A DNA stretch of 52,359 bases from JAJUFS01 sp964599565 (GCA_964599565.1 CAZRFE010000009.1:1-52359), one strand, 5' to 3'. Counted from the stretch's first letter, positions 40,897 to 48,992 are shown. Translations and numbers: made by a program. The notes: generated from the letters alone by a model not told the origin.

Positions 40897-41235
40897 ATGA
40901 AAGGCTTCTACGAACAACGGCAGGGCGAACATCCGGCACCCGCCTGGATCATCAACTACGACGTCGAGCGCGCACTGGCGAACTATCATTTTCTTGCCGC
41001 GCGCATGACGGACAACGGCGACACGCGCTGGCCGCGCGTCTATGCGTCGACGCAGTGTGCGGCGATCGTGATCAGCAACACCGCGCTCGACGCCGTGCGC
41101 GACCCGCACGTGATGGCGTGGCGCAACAGCTTCATCGAACTCAACCGTTTCGAATTCCTCACGCGCGTCGGCGAATGCCTTGCCGGCCTGCGTGCGAGTC
41201 TCGGTGCGGAGCGTGCAGACAACGCGGCCGCATGA
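40897..41235 (+). CDS. conserved-looking hypothetical protein, 112 aa
   Basis: Soluble 112-residue protein, no signal peptide. It contains aromatic and Asn-rich stretches (WIINYDVERALANYHFL) and two Cys. Start ATG 40897 has GGGAA upstream; an in-frame ATG at 40813 would add a non-conserved basic stretch. It follows oxyR by 121 bases on the same strand and ends 2 bases before a strong terminator. No family recognised. Confidence 0.65.
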   Translation: MKGFYEQRQGEHPAPAWIINYDVERALANYHFLAARMTDNGDTRWPRVYASTQCAAIVISNTALDAVRDPHVMAWRNSFIELNRFEFLTRVGECLAGLRASLGAERADNAAA

Positions 41236-41237
41236 AA

Positions 41238-41263
41238 AAAACCCCGGCGATTGCCGGGGTTTT
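41238..41263. terminator. Bidirectional rho-independent terminator
   Basis: AAAACCCCGGC (41238-41248), loop GATT, GCCGGGGTTTT (41253-41263). It lies between the convergent 112-aa gene and the EGKCG-peptide gene and can end both. Confidence 0.92.
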
Positions 41264-41281
41264 CGTTCGATGAAGGTACCG

Positions 41282-41647
41282 TCAGGCAGCGCCGCCGCAC
41301 TTGCCTTCTTCACCCTTGTCCTTGTGTTCGCCGCATGAACCTTCGGCGCCCTTGTCCTTGTGCTCACCGCACTTGCCTTCGCCACACTTGCCTTCTTCAC
41401 CCTTCTTCTCGCCGCATTTTCCCTCGCCGCACTTGCCTTCCTCGCCTTTCTTCTCGCCGCACTTGCCTTCACCGCATTTGCCTTCTTCGCCCTTCTTCGC
41501 GGCATCGCCGGCGTCGGCCATGTAGCCGGTGACGAGACTGGTCATGCTGAACGGCGAGGCATCGGCACTGGCGATGCCGCTCGCAAGGCTGGTGGCGAAC
41601 GCTGCGGAGATCGCGAGCGCGATCGGTTTCATGTTGTTCTTGCTCAT
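41282..41647 (-). CDS. HvfA/bufferin-type EGKCG-repeat RiPP precursor (copper-binding candidate)
   Basis: A 121-residue secreted peptide. Residues 1-28 are a signal peptide (cleavage near ASA/DAS), followed by the conserved-looking SPFSMTSLVTGYM block (31-43) seen in HvfA-family precursors. Residues 51-95 are three identical copies of the 15-mer KKGEEGKCGEGKCGE, and the tail has GAEGSCG and EEGKCGG separated by EHKDKG linkers. Eight Cys in all (58, 63, 73, 78, 88, 93, 105, 117); seven are in EGKCG and one in EGSCG. In the known family, DUF692 (MNIO) enzymes with a DUF2063 partner turn the EGKCG cysteines into thiooxazoles that bind copper. No such enzymes are in this window. AGGAG precedes ATG 41647. 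It lies 112 bases after the anti-sigma gene on the same strand and is followed by a terminator. Confidence 0.88.
   Translation of the reverse strand: MSKNNMKPIALAISAAFATSLASGIASADASPFSMTSLVTGYMADAGDAAKKGEEGKCGEGKCGEKKGEEGKCGEGKCGEKKGEEGKCGEGKCGEHKDKGAEGSCGEHKDKGEEGKCGGAA
41363..41497 (-). repeat. 3 x 45-bp tandem repeat coding the EGKCG 15-mer
   Basis: Three in-frame 45-bp units encode the same 15 residues with two EGKCG motifs each. Synonymous differences between units are few, so copy number could change by slippage, adding or removing two candidate metal-binding motifs at a time. Confidence 0.88.
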
Positions 41648-41715
41648 TGTTGTCACTCCTGCAGGGACTGGCCCCTCTTGTTGTCATTGTTTCCCGTCGC
41701 CGGGAACCTCTTCTT

Positions 41716-41743
41716 GCGACCTTCCCCGCATCGGCAAGGTCGC
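41716..41743. other. Hairpin between anti-sigma gene and EGKCG gene
   Basis: GCGACCTT (41716-41723) pairs with AAGGTCGC (41736-41743), with a further CCG/CGG pairing inside the loop. On the minus strand it lies in the leader between the DUF3379 gene and the EGKCG peptide. There is no T-run, so a processing/stability hairpin is more likely than a terminator. A second small palindrome TTCCCG-tcgc-CGGGAA is at 41691-41706. Confidence 0.55.
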
Positions 41744-41759
41744 GGATCGGGTTGCGCCG

Positions 41760-42461
41760 TCATGTTCGCCAGCGTACCGCCGCTTCGAGCTGGTTTTGAA
41801 CAGGCTGCAGCAGATCAGGACGCGCGCCGACGATCGCGATGCTGCCGCCCGCACGCGGCACGATCACGCCGCGGTAACCGTCCTCATCGAATTCCTTCTC
41901 GGCATCGACAGGTTCGTCCTTCAGCAGCAGCACGCTGACCGGCTCGCCATCGACATGCATCACGAGGTGCGGTACGAGCCGCCCGCGGAACGGGCAGAGC
42001 CCGGCGTGCGTCACGTTGTCGAGCGGCTGCTTGAGCATGACGCCGCCGCGATCGAGCACGGCGCTGACGCGAACCGGTTCGGCCGTCCGCGTCGTGGGCG
42101 CCAGGAGGTCGAGTTCGTGCTCGATGTGCGCAACCACCTCCGCGGACAGCGCGTCGCCGGTGATGAACTGCGTGAGGCCGAAGCCAAGACCCGCGGCAAG
42201 GAGCAGGCTCGCAGCGATCGCCAGCCACGGGCGCGGCCGCGCGCGCATCCAGCGTCCGCTCTGGTTGAAGATGACGCGCGCCTTGAGATCGTCCGGCACG
42301 GGGACGCGCAGCGCCGCTTCAAGACGCCGGTCCAGCGCGTACTGTGATGCCGCGAACGCTGCGCACGCGCGACATTCCAGGCGATGCGCAGCAATCCCCG
42401 CATCGCGGCTGTCAGGTACGGCGCCGACGATCCGGCGGAACTCGAAGCAATCCGGTTTCAT
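41760..42461 (-). CDS. DUF3379-type anti-sigma factor (zinc finger, one membrane helix)
   Basis: A 233-residue protein. The N-terminal zf-HC2-like domain has the H-x3-C-x2-C pattern (HRLECRAC, residues about 26-33) and the typical DRRLEAALRVPVPDDLKARV segment (seen as RRLEAALRVPVP). One membrane helix lies at about 77-97 (WLAIAASLLLAAGLGFG) and a periplasmic C-terminal domain follows (about 135 aa) with one Cys (HAGLCPF). DUF3379 proteins are found beside ECF sigma genes. Its ATG overlaps the sigma stop (ATGA at 42458-42461), so it is translationally coupled and probably holds the sigma factor at the membrane. Confidence 0.88.
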   Translation of the reverse strand: MKPDCFEFRRIVGAVPDSRDAGIAAHRLECRACAAFAASQYALDRRLEAALRVPVPDDLKARVIFNQSGRWMRARPRPWLAIAASLLLAAGLGFGLTQFITGDALSAEVVAHIEHELDLLAPTTRTAEPVRVSAVLDRGGVMLKQPLDNVTHAGLCPFRGRLVPHLVMHVDGEPVSVLLLKDEPVDAEKEFDEDGYRGVIVPRAGGSIAIVGARPDLLQPVQNQLEAAVRWRT

Positions 42462-42964
42462 CCCGCCACCTCCCGCTCACGGTCGCCCTCAAGCACGGCC
42501 GCCAGCTTCCGGCGCGCGCGAAACAGCCGCGTCAGCACCGTGGCCTGTTTCATTTCCATCGCCGCTGCGATTTCCTCGACCGAGAAACCGAGCAGCACCT
42601 GCATGATCAGCGGCTCGCGGTATTCCTCGTCGAGCGCGGCGATATGACCGCGGATCACGGCAAGGTCCGCGTCCTCCTCGGGGCCGGGACGCCCGTCCGC
42701 GATCGCCACGTGTTCGAGGTCGACGTCCGTGCGCCGCGTGCGCTCGTAATGCCTGGCGAGTTCGCGGCGCAATATGGTGATGAGCCAACCCTTCGCGGCT
42801 GCCTCCTCGCGCAGCCCGTCGAGCGCCTTCCACGCGCGCAGCAGCGTTTCCTGCACGAGATCCGCGGCGAGGTCGCGGTCGCGGCAAAGCCACGCGGCGT
42901 ACCGGTAAAGGTCGGCGTGGAAAGCGTTGACCAGCGCTTCGAAGCGGTGCTGTCTGGCGTTCAT
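42458..42964 (-). CDS. ECF (extracytoplasmic function) sigma factor
   Basis: A 168-residue sigma-70 family protein with region 2 (LYRYAAWLCRDRDLAADLVQETLLRAWKAL, visible as ADLVQETLLRAW) and region 4 (REPLIMQVLLGFSVEEIAAAM plus ATVLTRLFRARRKL), and no region 1 or 3. It should direct RNA polymerase to a small regulon, probably including its own operon and the EGKCG peptide gene. It is first in the sigma, anti-sigma, EGKCG order. Divergent from hemB. A GGAAAC element at about 43066-43071 (minus strand) resembles ECF -35 boxes, but I see no convincing -10. Confidence 0.92.
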   Translation of the reverse strand: MNARQHRFEALVNAFHADLYRYAAWLCRDRDLAADLVQETLLRAWKALDGLREEAAAKGWLITILRRELARHYERTRRTDVDLEHVAIADGRPGPEEDADLAVIRGHIAALDEEYREPLIMQVLLGFSVEEIAAAMEMKQATVLTRLFRARRKLAAVLEGDREREVAG

Positions 42965-43108
42965 GAGGGTTAGAGACCCGCGCGCGTGGATTTCATTTCA
43001 TTCGCGCCCGCGGTGGCAGGAAGGGAACCCGAAGTATAGTGCGCGTTCATTGGAGCGGCGCGCGGTTTCCGCTACCCTTTGCACCTCGTTTCCTCCCGGG
43101 AGCCCGTC

Positions 43109-44110
43109 ATGGCGTCCGACCGCGAATTTCCCCGCTCACGACCGCGCCGCATGCGCCGCGACGACTTTTCGCGCCGGCTGATGCGCGAGACGCGGCTCAC
43201 CGTCGACGACCTGATCTGGCCGGTCTTCGTGCTGGAAGATGACCGCGGCCGCGAGCCTGTCGCATCGATGCCCGGTGTCGAACGCCTTGGCCTTGATCAT
43301 CTGCTGCGCGAAGCGGAGCAGCTCGTGCGCCTGCGCGTGCCGGCGATCGCGCTGTTCCCGGTCGTGGACGCCGATGCAAAGACCGAAGACGCGGCGGAAG
43401 CGTGGAACGAGGACGGTCTCGTGCAGCGCACGGTGCGCACGCTCAAGGATGAATTCCCCGAACTCGGCGTGATCACCGACGTGGCGCTCGACCCGTACAC
43501 CGTGCACGGCCAGGACGGCTTGCTCGATGCGAGCGGCTACGTGATGAACGACGAGACGGTTGATGCGCTGGTGAAGCAGGCGCTCTCGCACGCGGAAGCC
43601 GGCGCCGACATCGTCGCGCCCTCGGACATGATGGACGGGCGCATCGGCGCGATCCGCGACGCGCTGGAATCGCGCGACCAGATTCACACGCGCATCCTCG
43701 CCTATTCCGCGAAGTATGCTTCCAGCTTCTACGGGCCGTTCCGCGATGCGGTCGGGTCCAGCGGCAATCTCGGCACCGGCAACAAGTACACCTACCAGAT
43801 GGATGTCGCGAACTCCGACGAAGCGTTGCACGAAGTCGCCGCGGATCTCGCGGAAGGTGCGGACATGGTGATGATCAAGCCCGGCCTTCCGTACCTCGAC
43901 ATCGTGCGCCGCGTGAAGGATGCATTCGGCGTGCCGACGTTCGTGTACCAGGTGTCCGGCGAGTACGCGATGCTGATGGCCGCAGCGCAGAACGGCTGGC
44001 TCGACGAACGCGCCGTCATCATGGAATCGCTGCTCTCCATCAAGCGCGCCGGGGCCGACGGGATCCTCACGTATTTCGCGCCGCGCGCGGCCGCCTGGCT
44101 GGACGACTGA
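43109..44110 (+). CDS. hemB: Delta-aminolevulinic acid dehydratase (porphobilinogen synthase), Mg type
   Basis: A 333-residue enzyme joining two ALA molecules to porphobilinogen. Schiff-base lysines are in ILAYSAKYASSFYG and VMIKPGLPYLD. At residues 124-137 the segment DVALDPYTVHGQDG has Asp where zinc enzymes have Cys (DVCLCEYT...GHCG), so this is the Mg-dependent kind found in Pseudomonas. GGGAG precedes ATG 43109. It is divergent from the sigma operon. Confidence 0.97.
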   Translation: MASDREFPRSRPRRMRRDDFSRRLMRETRLTVDDLIWPVFVLEDDRGREPVASMPGVERLGLDHLLREAEQLVRLRVPAIALFPVVDADAKTEDAAEAWNEDGLVQRTVRTLKDEFPELGVITDVALDPYTVHGQDGLLDASGYVMNDETVDALVKQALSHAEAGADIVAPSDMMDGRIGAIRDALESRDQIHTRILAYSAKYASSFYGPFRDAVGSSGNLGTGNKYTYQMDVANSDEALHEVAADLAEGADMVMIKPGLPYLDIVRRVKDAFGVPTFVYQVSGEYAMLMAAAQNGWLDERAVIMESLLSIKRAGADGILTYFAPRAAAWLDD

Positions 44111-44190
44111 CGGCCACATCCCGCGGCCGGAACAGACGGCCGCCGGATTGCTACAATCCGCACCTCACTCCACATCGAAGCGAGTCATCC

Positions 44191-44871
44191 ATGGCAACCA
44201 AGACCTTCCTGTCCGGCGTTTTCGGCCGGTCGCCGGCACGTCCTCTTCAACAACACATGGCAAAGGTCTATGCCTGCGTGAGCGAGCTGGTCGACTTCTT
44301 TGAAAGCGCCATCGCGAACGACTGGGAGCGTGCATCGAAGACACGCGAGAACGTTTCGCGCCTTGAGAACGAAGCGGATGCGATGAAGACCGACATCCGC
44401 CTGCACCTGCCGAACACGCTGTTCATGCCGGTCGCGCGCGCGGACATCCTCGATCTCGTCACCGTGCAGGACAAGGTCGCGAACAAGGCGAAGGACATCA
44501 CGGGACTGATGACCGGACGGCGCATGCAGATCCCGGCGGAGATCGGTGATGCGTTCCTCGCGTTCGTGAAGCGCACGATCGATGCCGCGGCACAGGCAGC
44601 GAAGTCCGTCGAGGAACTCGACGAACTGTTCGAGACCGGCTTCCGCGGACCGGAGGCCGATGCCGTGCATTCCATGATCAAGGAACTGGACCGCATCGAG
44701 AAGGACACCGACCGCATGCAGATCGACATCCGCGCGCGCCTGTTCCAGATAGAGAAGAACATGCCGCCTATCGACGCGATGTTTCTCTACAACATCATTG
44801 AATGGGTCGGCGACATCGCCGATGACGCGCAACGCATCGGTGCACGCCTGCACCTGATGCTCGCCCGCTGA
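44191..44871 (+). CDS. DUF47 (PhoU-like) phosphate transport regulator
   Basis: A 226-residue all-helical protein of the TIGR00153/DUF47 family. The first part (HMAKVYACVSELVDFFE) and the acidic motif region VTVQDKVANKAKD, ELDRIEKDTDR and WVGDIADDAQRIG match PhoU-like metal-binding repeats. It is placed 18 bases before a PiT transporter, the usual pairing, and probably controls phosphate uptake by it. Confidence 0.93.
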   Translation: MATKTFLSGVFGRSPARPLQQHMAKVYACVSELVDFFESAIANDWERASKTRENVSRLENEADAMKTDIRLHLPNTLFMPVARADILDLVTVQDKVANKAKDITGLMTGRRMQIPAEIGDAFLAFVKRTIDAAAQAAKSVEELDELFETGFRGPEADAVHSMIKELDRIEKDTDRMQIDIRARLFQIEKNMPPIDAMFLYNIIEWVGDIADDAQRIGARLHLMLAR

Positions 44872-44889
44872 CCGGTCCGGGGAATCCGC

Positions 44890-46146
44890 ATGGAATACGC
44901 AACGATCTATATCGCGCTGGCCGCGATCTTTGGACTGTTCATGGCCTGGGGCATCGGCGCGAACGATGTGGCGAACGCGATGGCAACCTCCGTCGGCTCG
45001 CGCGTGCTGACAATGAAGAAGGCGTTGATCGTCGCCGCCGTCTTCGAATTCTCGGGTGCGGTGCTCGCGGGCGGCGCGGTGACCGCGACCATCCGCAAGG
45101 GCATCGTGCGGCCGGAAGCGATCGCCGGCGAACCGCAACTGCTGATCTTCGGCATGCTCGCCTCGCTGCTCGCTGCCGGCACCTGGCTTCTGATCGCATC
45201 GAGAAAGGGCTGGCCGGTCTCGACGACACATTCCATCGTCGGCGCCATCGTCGGTTTCGCTGCCGTGGGCATCGGCACGGATGCCGTCCAGTGGGGCAAG
45301 GTCGGCGGCATCGTGACAAGCTGGGTGATCTCGCCGCTGGTTGCCGGCACCATCGCGTTCCTGATCTTCACCAGCGTGCAGAAACTCGTGCTGGAGCGCA
45401 GCGATCCGCTGCTGCACGCACGCCGCTGGGTGCCGGTGTACATGTTCTTCGCCGGTTTCACCATCACGCTGGTGACGCTGTTCAAGGGATTGAAGTACGT
45501 GGGCATCGATCTGAGCATGGGCGAGGGCTACCTGCTCGCGGCGGTGATCGGCGTGATCATCGCCCTGATCGGCAAGTTCTTCATCAGCCGCATCAAGGTC
45601 GATCCGGATGCCGAACGCGCGTTCCACTTCGCAACCGTCGAGAAGGTGTTCGCGGTGCTGATGGTGGTCACGGCCTGCACCATGGCGTTCGCGCACGGCT
45701 CGAACGATGTTGCAAACGCCGTCGGTCCCGTCGCCGCCGTGATCAGCGTCGCGTCCACCGGCGAAGTGGGGCAGAACTCGCCGCTCGCAGCCTGGGTGCT
45801 GCTGCTTGGCGGCATCGGCATCGTTGTCGGTCTCGCGACATTCGGCCGTCACGTGATGGAAACCGTCGGCGAAGGCATCACGCATCTCACGCCGAGCCGC
45901 GGTTTCGCCGCGGAGCTTGCCGCGGCGACCACCATTGTTGTTGCCTCGGGCACCGGCATGCCTGTCTCCACCACGCATACACTCGTCGGCGCCATTCTCG
46001 GCGTCGGCATCGCGCGCGGTATCGCGGCCATCAATCTTGCCGTGGTGCGCGACATCTTCCTGTCGTGGCTCGTCACCGTGCCGGCCGGCGCGGTGCTCGC
46101 CGTCATCTTCTTCTTCGGCCTGCGGGGCGCGCTTGGCTGGATCTGA
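44890..46146 (+). CDS. PiT-family inorganic phosphate transporter
   Basis: A 418-residue membrane protein with about ten helices. The two PiT signature repeats are GIGANDVANAMATSVGS near the N-terminus and AHGSNDVANAVGP in the second half, with PVSTTHSIVGA and PVSTTHTLVGAI. It carries metal-phosphate with protons (or Na). It is co-transcribed with the DUF47 gene and its 3' end overlaps the aroE start by 14 bases. Confidence 0.95.
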   Translation: MEYATIYIALAAIFGLFMAWGIGANDVANAMATSVGSRVLTMKKALIVAAVFEFSGAVLAGGAVTATIRKGIVRPEAIAGEPQLLIFGMLASLLAAGTWLLIASRKGWPVSTTHSIVGAIVGFAAVGIGTDAVQWGKVGGIVTSWVISPLVAGTIAFLIFTSVQKLVLERSDPLLHARRWVPVYMFFAGFTITLVTLFKGLKYVGIDLSMGEGYLLAAVIGVIIALIGKFFISRIKVDPDAERAFHFATVEKVFAVLMVVTACTMAFAHGSNDVANAVGPVAAVISVASTGEVGQNSPLAAWVLLLGGIGIVVGLATFGRHVMETVGEGITHLTPSRGFAAELAAATTIVVASGTGMPVSTTHTLVGAILGVGIARGIAAINLAVVRDIFLSWLVTVPAGAVLAVIFFFGLRGALGWI

Positions 46147-46945
46147 GCGCTATGCGCTGTTCGGGCATCCGGTGAGCCATTCGCGCTCGCCGGATGTTCA
46201 CCGGGCTTTTGCAGCACAGACCGGGCGTGACGTGCAGTACGAACTGATCGACGTGGCGGCCGGCGCATTCGAAGACGCGCTGCGCGCGTTCTTCAATGCG
46301 GGCGGCAAGGGCTGCAACGTCACGCTCCCGCACAAGCTCGCCGCCTTCGAACTCGCGGATCACGTTTCCTCCGACGCATGGCGCGCCGGCGCGGTGAACA
46401 CGCTCGCGCTGCTGGAAGACGGCAGCCTGTTCGGCGACAACACCGACGGCACGGGCCTGGTTCACGATATCGTCGTGAATCACGGCGTGAACATCGAAGC
46501 GCGCCGCGTGCTGCTGCTTGGCGCGGGCGGTGCGGCGCGCAGCGCGGCGGGATCGCTGCTGGATGAAGGACCGGCGGAACTCGTGATCGCGAACCGGCAT
46601 CCCGGCAACGCACTGCTGCTCGCGCAACTGCTCGCGGAAACCGGCAATGTGAAAGGCATGTCGCTCGCCGCCGCGCACGGTCCGTTCGACGTGATCATCA
46701 ATGCGACATCCGCAAGCCTGCAGGGTGAAGTGCCGGACGTTGCGCCCGGCATCATCGGCACGGAAACGTTTGCGTACGACATGATGTACGCCGAAACGCC
46801 GACCGCGTTCGTGCGCTTTGCGATGGAACATGGCGCGGCGTGCGCAGTGGATGGCTGGGGAATGCTGGTTGAACAGGCGGCGGAATCGTTCTTCATCTGG
46901 CACGGCGTGCGGCCGGAAACGTCATCCCTCCTGAAGACGACGTGA
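46133..46945 (+). CDS. aroE: Shikimate dehydrogenase (NADP)
   Basis: About 270 residues, NADP-dependent reduction of dehydroshikimate. Motifs: ALFGHPVSHSRSP, NVTLPHKLAAF (catalytic Lys), DNTDGTG (Asp), VLLLGAGGAARSAA (Rossmann loop), NATSASL and a YDMMYAETPT region. There is no ATG at the expected place; the best start is TTG 46133 (MAGSERYALFG), which overlaps the PiT stop. Upstream in-frame starts lie inside PiT. It converges 13 bases from the carbonic anhydrase gene. Confidence 0.94.
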   Translation: MAGSERYALFGHPVSHSRSPDVHRAFAAQTGRDVQYELIDVAAGAFEDALRAFFNAGGKGCNVTLPHKLAAFELADHVSSDAWRAGAVNTLALLEDGSLFGDNTDGTGLVHDIVVNHGVNIEARRVLLLGAGGAARSAAGSLLDEGPAELVIANRHPGNALLLAQLLAETGNVKGMSLAAAHGPFDVIINATSASLQGEVPDVAPGIIGTETFAYDMMYAETPTAFVRFAMEHGAACAVDGWGMLVEQAAESFFIWHGVRPETSSLLKTT

Positions 46946-46958
46946 AAGTGTCTCGCGA

Positions 46959-47504
46959 TCAGTCCTGCAGTCCCGCCGCGAGATAGTGATCCTTCAGCCG
47001 CACGTAATGTCCGGCGGAATATTTCAGCATGTCGATTTCTTCCGAGGTCAGCGGCCGCGCCTTTTCCATCGGGTTGCCGCGATACAGCCAGCCGCGCTCA
47101 AGACGCTTTCCCGGCGGCACCAGCGTACCCGCGCCGATCAGTACGTCATCGTCCACGATCACGCCATCCATCAGGATCGCGCCCATGCCGACAAGCACGC
47201 GGTTGCCGATCGTGCATGCATGCAGGATGCAACGGTGCCCGACCGTCACGTCCTCGCCGATGATGAGTGGAATGCCATTGTCCGGCGTGTACGGTCCGTC
47301 ATGCGTGACATGCAGGACGGAGTTGTCCTGGATGTTCGTGCGCGCACCGATCTCGATGAAATTCACATCGCCGCGTGCCGCAACGTGCGGCCAGACCGAT
47401 ACGTCATCGGCAAGCGTCACGCGACCAACGACAACCGCCGTGCTGTCGATGTACACGCGCTTGCCGGTCTTCGGCAGATGACCCTGGAACTGTCGCATCG
47501 ACAT
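46959..47504 (-). CDS. gamma-class carbonic anhydrase (YrdA family)
   Basis: A 181-residue left-handed beta-helix hexapeptide-repeat protein. The three metal histidines are in SVLHVTHD, VGHRCI and ILHACTIG; hexapeptide steps such as VLVGMGAILMDGVIV follow, then a C-terminal helix. It follows gor by 50 bases on the same strand. Activity in many YrdA proteins is unproven, so carbonic anhydrase is a family-level call. Confidence 0.93.
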   Translation of the reverse strand: MSMRQFQGHLPKTGKRVYIDSTAVVVGRVTLADDVSVWPHVAARGDVNFIEIGARTNIQDNSVLHVTHDGPYTPDNGIPLIIGEDVTVGHRCILHACTIGNRVLVGMGAILMDGVIVDDDVLIGAGTLVPPGKRLERGWLYRGNPMEKARPLTSEEIDMLKYSAGHYVRLKDHYLAAGLQD

Positions 47505-47554
47505 TGAAGTGCTCCGTTGAATGATTTTCGCGCATGAGCATCATGCGCACCGTG

Positions 47555-48904
47555 TCAGCGCAATGTGACGAGTTCTTCCGCACCCGTCGGATGAATCGCG
47601 ACGGTCTCGTCGAAATCCCGCTTCGTCGCGCCCATCTTCAGTGCAACCGCGAATCCCTGCAGCATCTCGTCCGCACCCGGCCCGATGGCATGCAGGCCGA
47701 CGATGCGTTCATCCGCGCCGGTGCACACGAGCTTCACGCCGGACCTGCGCTTGCGCTCGGTCAGCGCGTGGTACATCGGCGTGAACGCCGCGGAATACAC
47801 CTTCACGTCGTCGCCGAAGCGCTCGCGCGCCGCCTGCTCGGACAGACCGACCGTGCCGATCGGCGGATGGCTGAACACCACGGTCGGAACGTTCTCGTAG
47901 TCGAGCTTCCGGTCCTTCATGCCGCCGTACAGGCGATCGGAGAGCCGGCGTCCCGCGGCAATCGCGACGGGCGTAAGTTCGACCTGGCCGGTGACATCGC
48001 CAATGGCGAACACGTTGTCGACAGACGTCTGCTGGTACGCATCGACGCGCACATGTCCGCGCGCCGTCAGCTCGACGCCCGCATTCTCGAGACCGAGATC
48101 CTGCACGTTGGGCTCGCGTCCTGTCGCCCACAGCAAGGCATTGAATCCGCCGTGCGTGGTGCCGTTGGCGGCGACAATGGTCAGCGTGCCGTCGCTTTCG
48201 CGGCGCACGTCGCGGATCGTGCAGTGTGTAAGCAGATGGATGCCGTCGGCATCCAGCGATTCCTGCAGAACTTCGCGCAGCATCGCATCGAAACGGCGCA
48301 GCACGCCGTCCTGGCGCACCACCAGCGTCACCTGCGCGCCCAGCGCCTTCAGCACGCCGGCAAGCTCGACCGCGATGTAACCGGCGCCGATCACCGCGAT
48401 GCGCTCCGGGCACCGGTCGAGTTCAAAGAAACCGTCGGATGTCATGCCGAGTTCCGCGCCCGGAACATCCGGCACCGAAGGACGCCCGCCCGTGGCGATC
48501 ACGATCCTGTCGGCCGTGTACCGTTCGCCGTTCACATCAACGCTGTTGCCACCGGCGATGTGCGCCATGCCCTGCACAAGCGTCACGTCGCGGCGTTCGA
48601 GGTTGCGCGCGTAGATGCCGTTCAGCCGCTCGATGTAGGCATCGCGCGCGGTCTTCAGCCGCGCCCAGTCGTGACCGTGCAGCGCCACATCGAATCCATA
48701 ACCCGCCGCGTCGTTGACGCCGTGCATGAGTTCAGCGGCGTGCCACATCACCTTCTTCGGCACGCAACCGACATTCACGCAGGTGCCGCCGAGGCGGCCG
48801 CGTTCGATGATCGCAACGCGCGCGCCGTACTCCGCGGCACGCTGCGCGGCGGCGAGCCCGCCGCTGCCCGCACCAATGACGATGAGATCGTACTGCTGTG
48901 TCAT
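47555..48904 (-). CDS. gor: Glutathione reductase
   Basis: A 449-residue flavoenzyme (E. coli 450). FAD loop VIGAGSGGLAAAQRA, redox-active CVNVGCVPKK, NADPH loop GAGYIAVELAGVL with Arg residues in VVRQDGVLRRFD that set NADPH preference, and the C-terminal HPTGAEELV with the catalytic His. AGGAA precedes ATG 48904. It keeps glutathione reduced; oxyR is 8 kb away, not adjacent. The stop is 50 bases from the carbonic anhydrase start. Confidence 0.96.
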   Translation of the reverse strand: MTQQYDLIVIGAGSGGLAAAQRAAEYGARVAIIERGRLGGTCVNVGCVPKKVMWHAAELMHGVNDAAGYGFDVALHGHDWARLKTARDAYIERLNGIYARNLERRDVTLVQGMAHIAGGNSVDVNGERYTADRIVIATGGRPSVPDVPGAELGMTSDGFFELDRCPERIAVIGAGYIAVELAGVLKALGAQVTLVVRQDGVLRRFDAMLREVLQESLDADGIHLLTHCTIRDVRRESDGTLTIVAANGTTHGGFNALLWATGREPNVQDLGLENAGVELTARGHVRVDAYQQTSVDNVFAIGDVTGQVELTPVAIAAGRRLSDRLYGGMKDRKLDYENVPTVVFSHPPIGTVGLSEQAARERFGDDVKVYSAAFTPMYHALTERKRRSGVKLVCTGADERIVGLHAIGPGADEMLQGFAVALKMGATKRDFDETVAIHPTGAEELVTLR

Positions 48905-48992
48905 TGCCGTTCCTGCCGGTGTTGCCGATGCATGGCGCGAAGACGCTTCGGGTATAGTAAACCGTCGGGGCATGACAATTCAGGGGGCTGAA

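Noticed and set aside
38992..41240. OxyR regulon operon including tag
   Set aside because: tag is divergent from oxyR, and no second full OxyR site was seen near it.
41294..41500. Metallothionein
   Set aside because: Cysteines are spaced in EGKCG motifs behind a signal peptide and an SPFSMTSL block, which fits the HvfA family and not CxC/CxxC metallothioneins.
44185..45978. 597-residue open frame antisense to the DUF47-PiT genes
   Set aside because: Low-complexity Asp/His/Arg-rich translation, no start signal or motif; the plus strand carries well-conserved genes.
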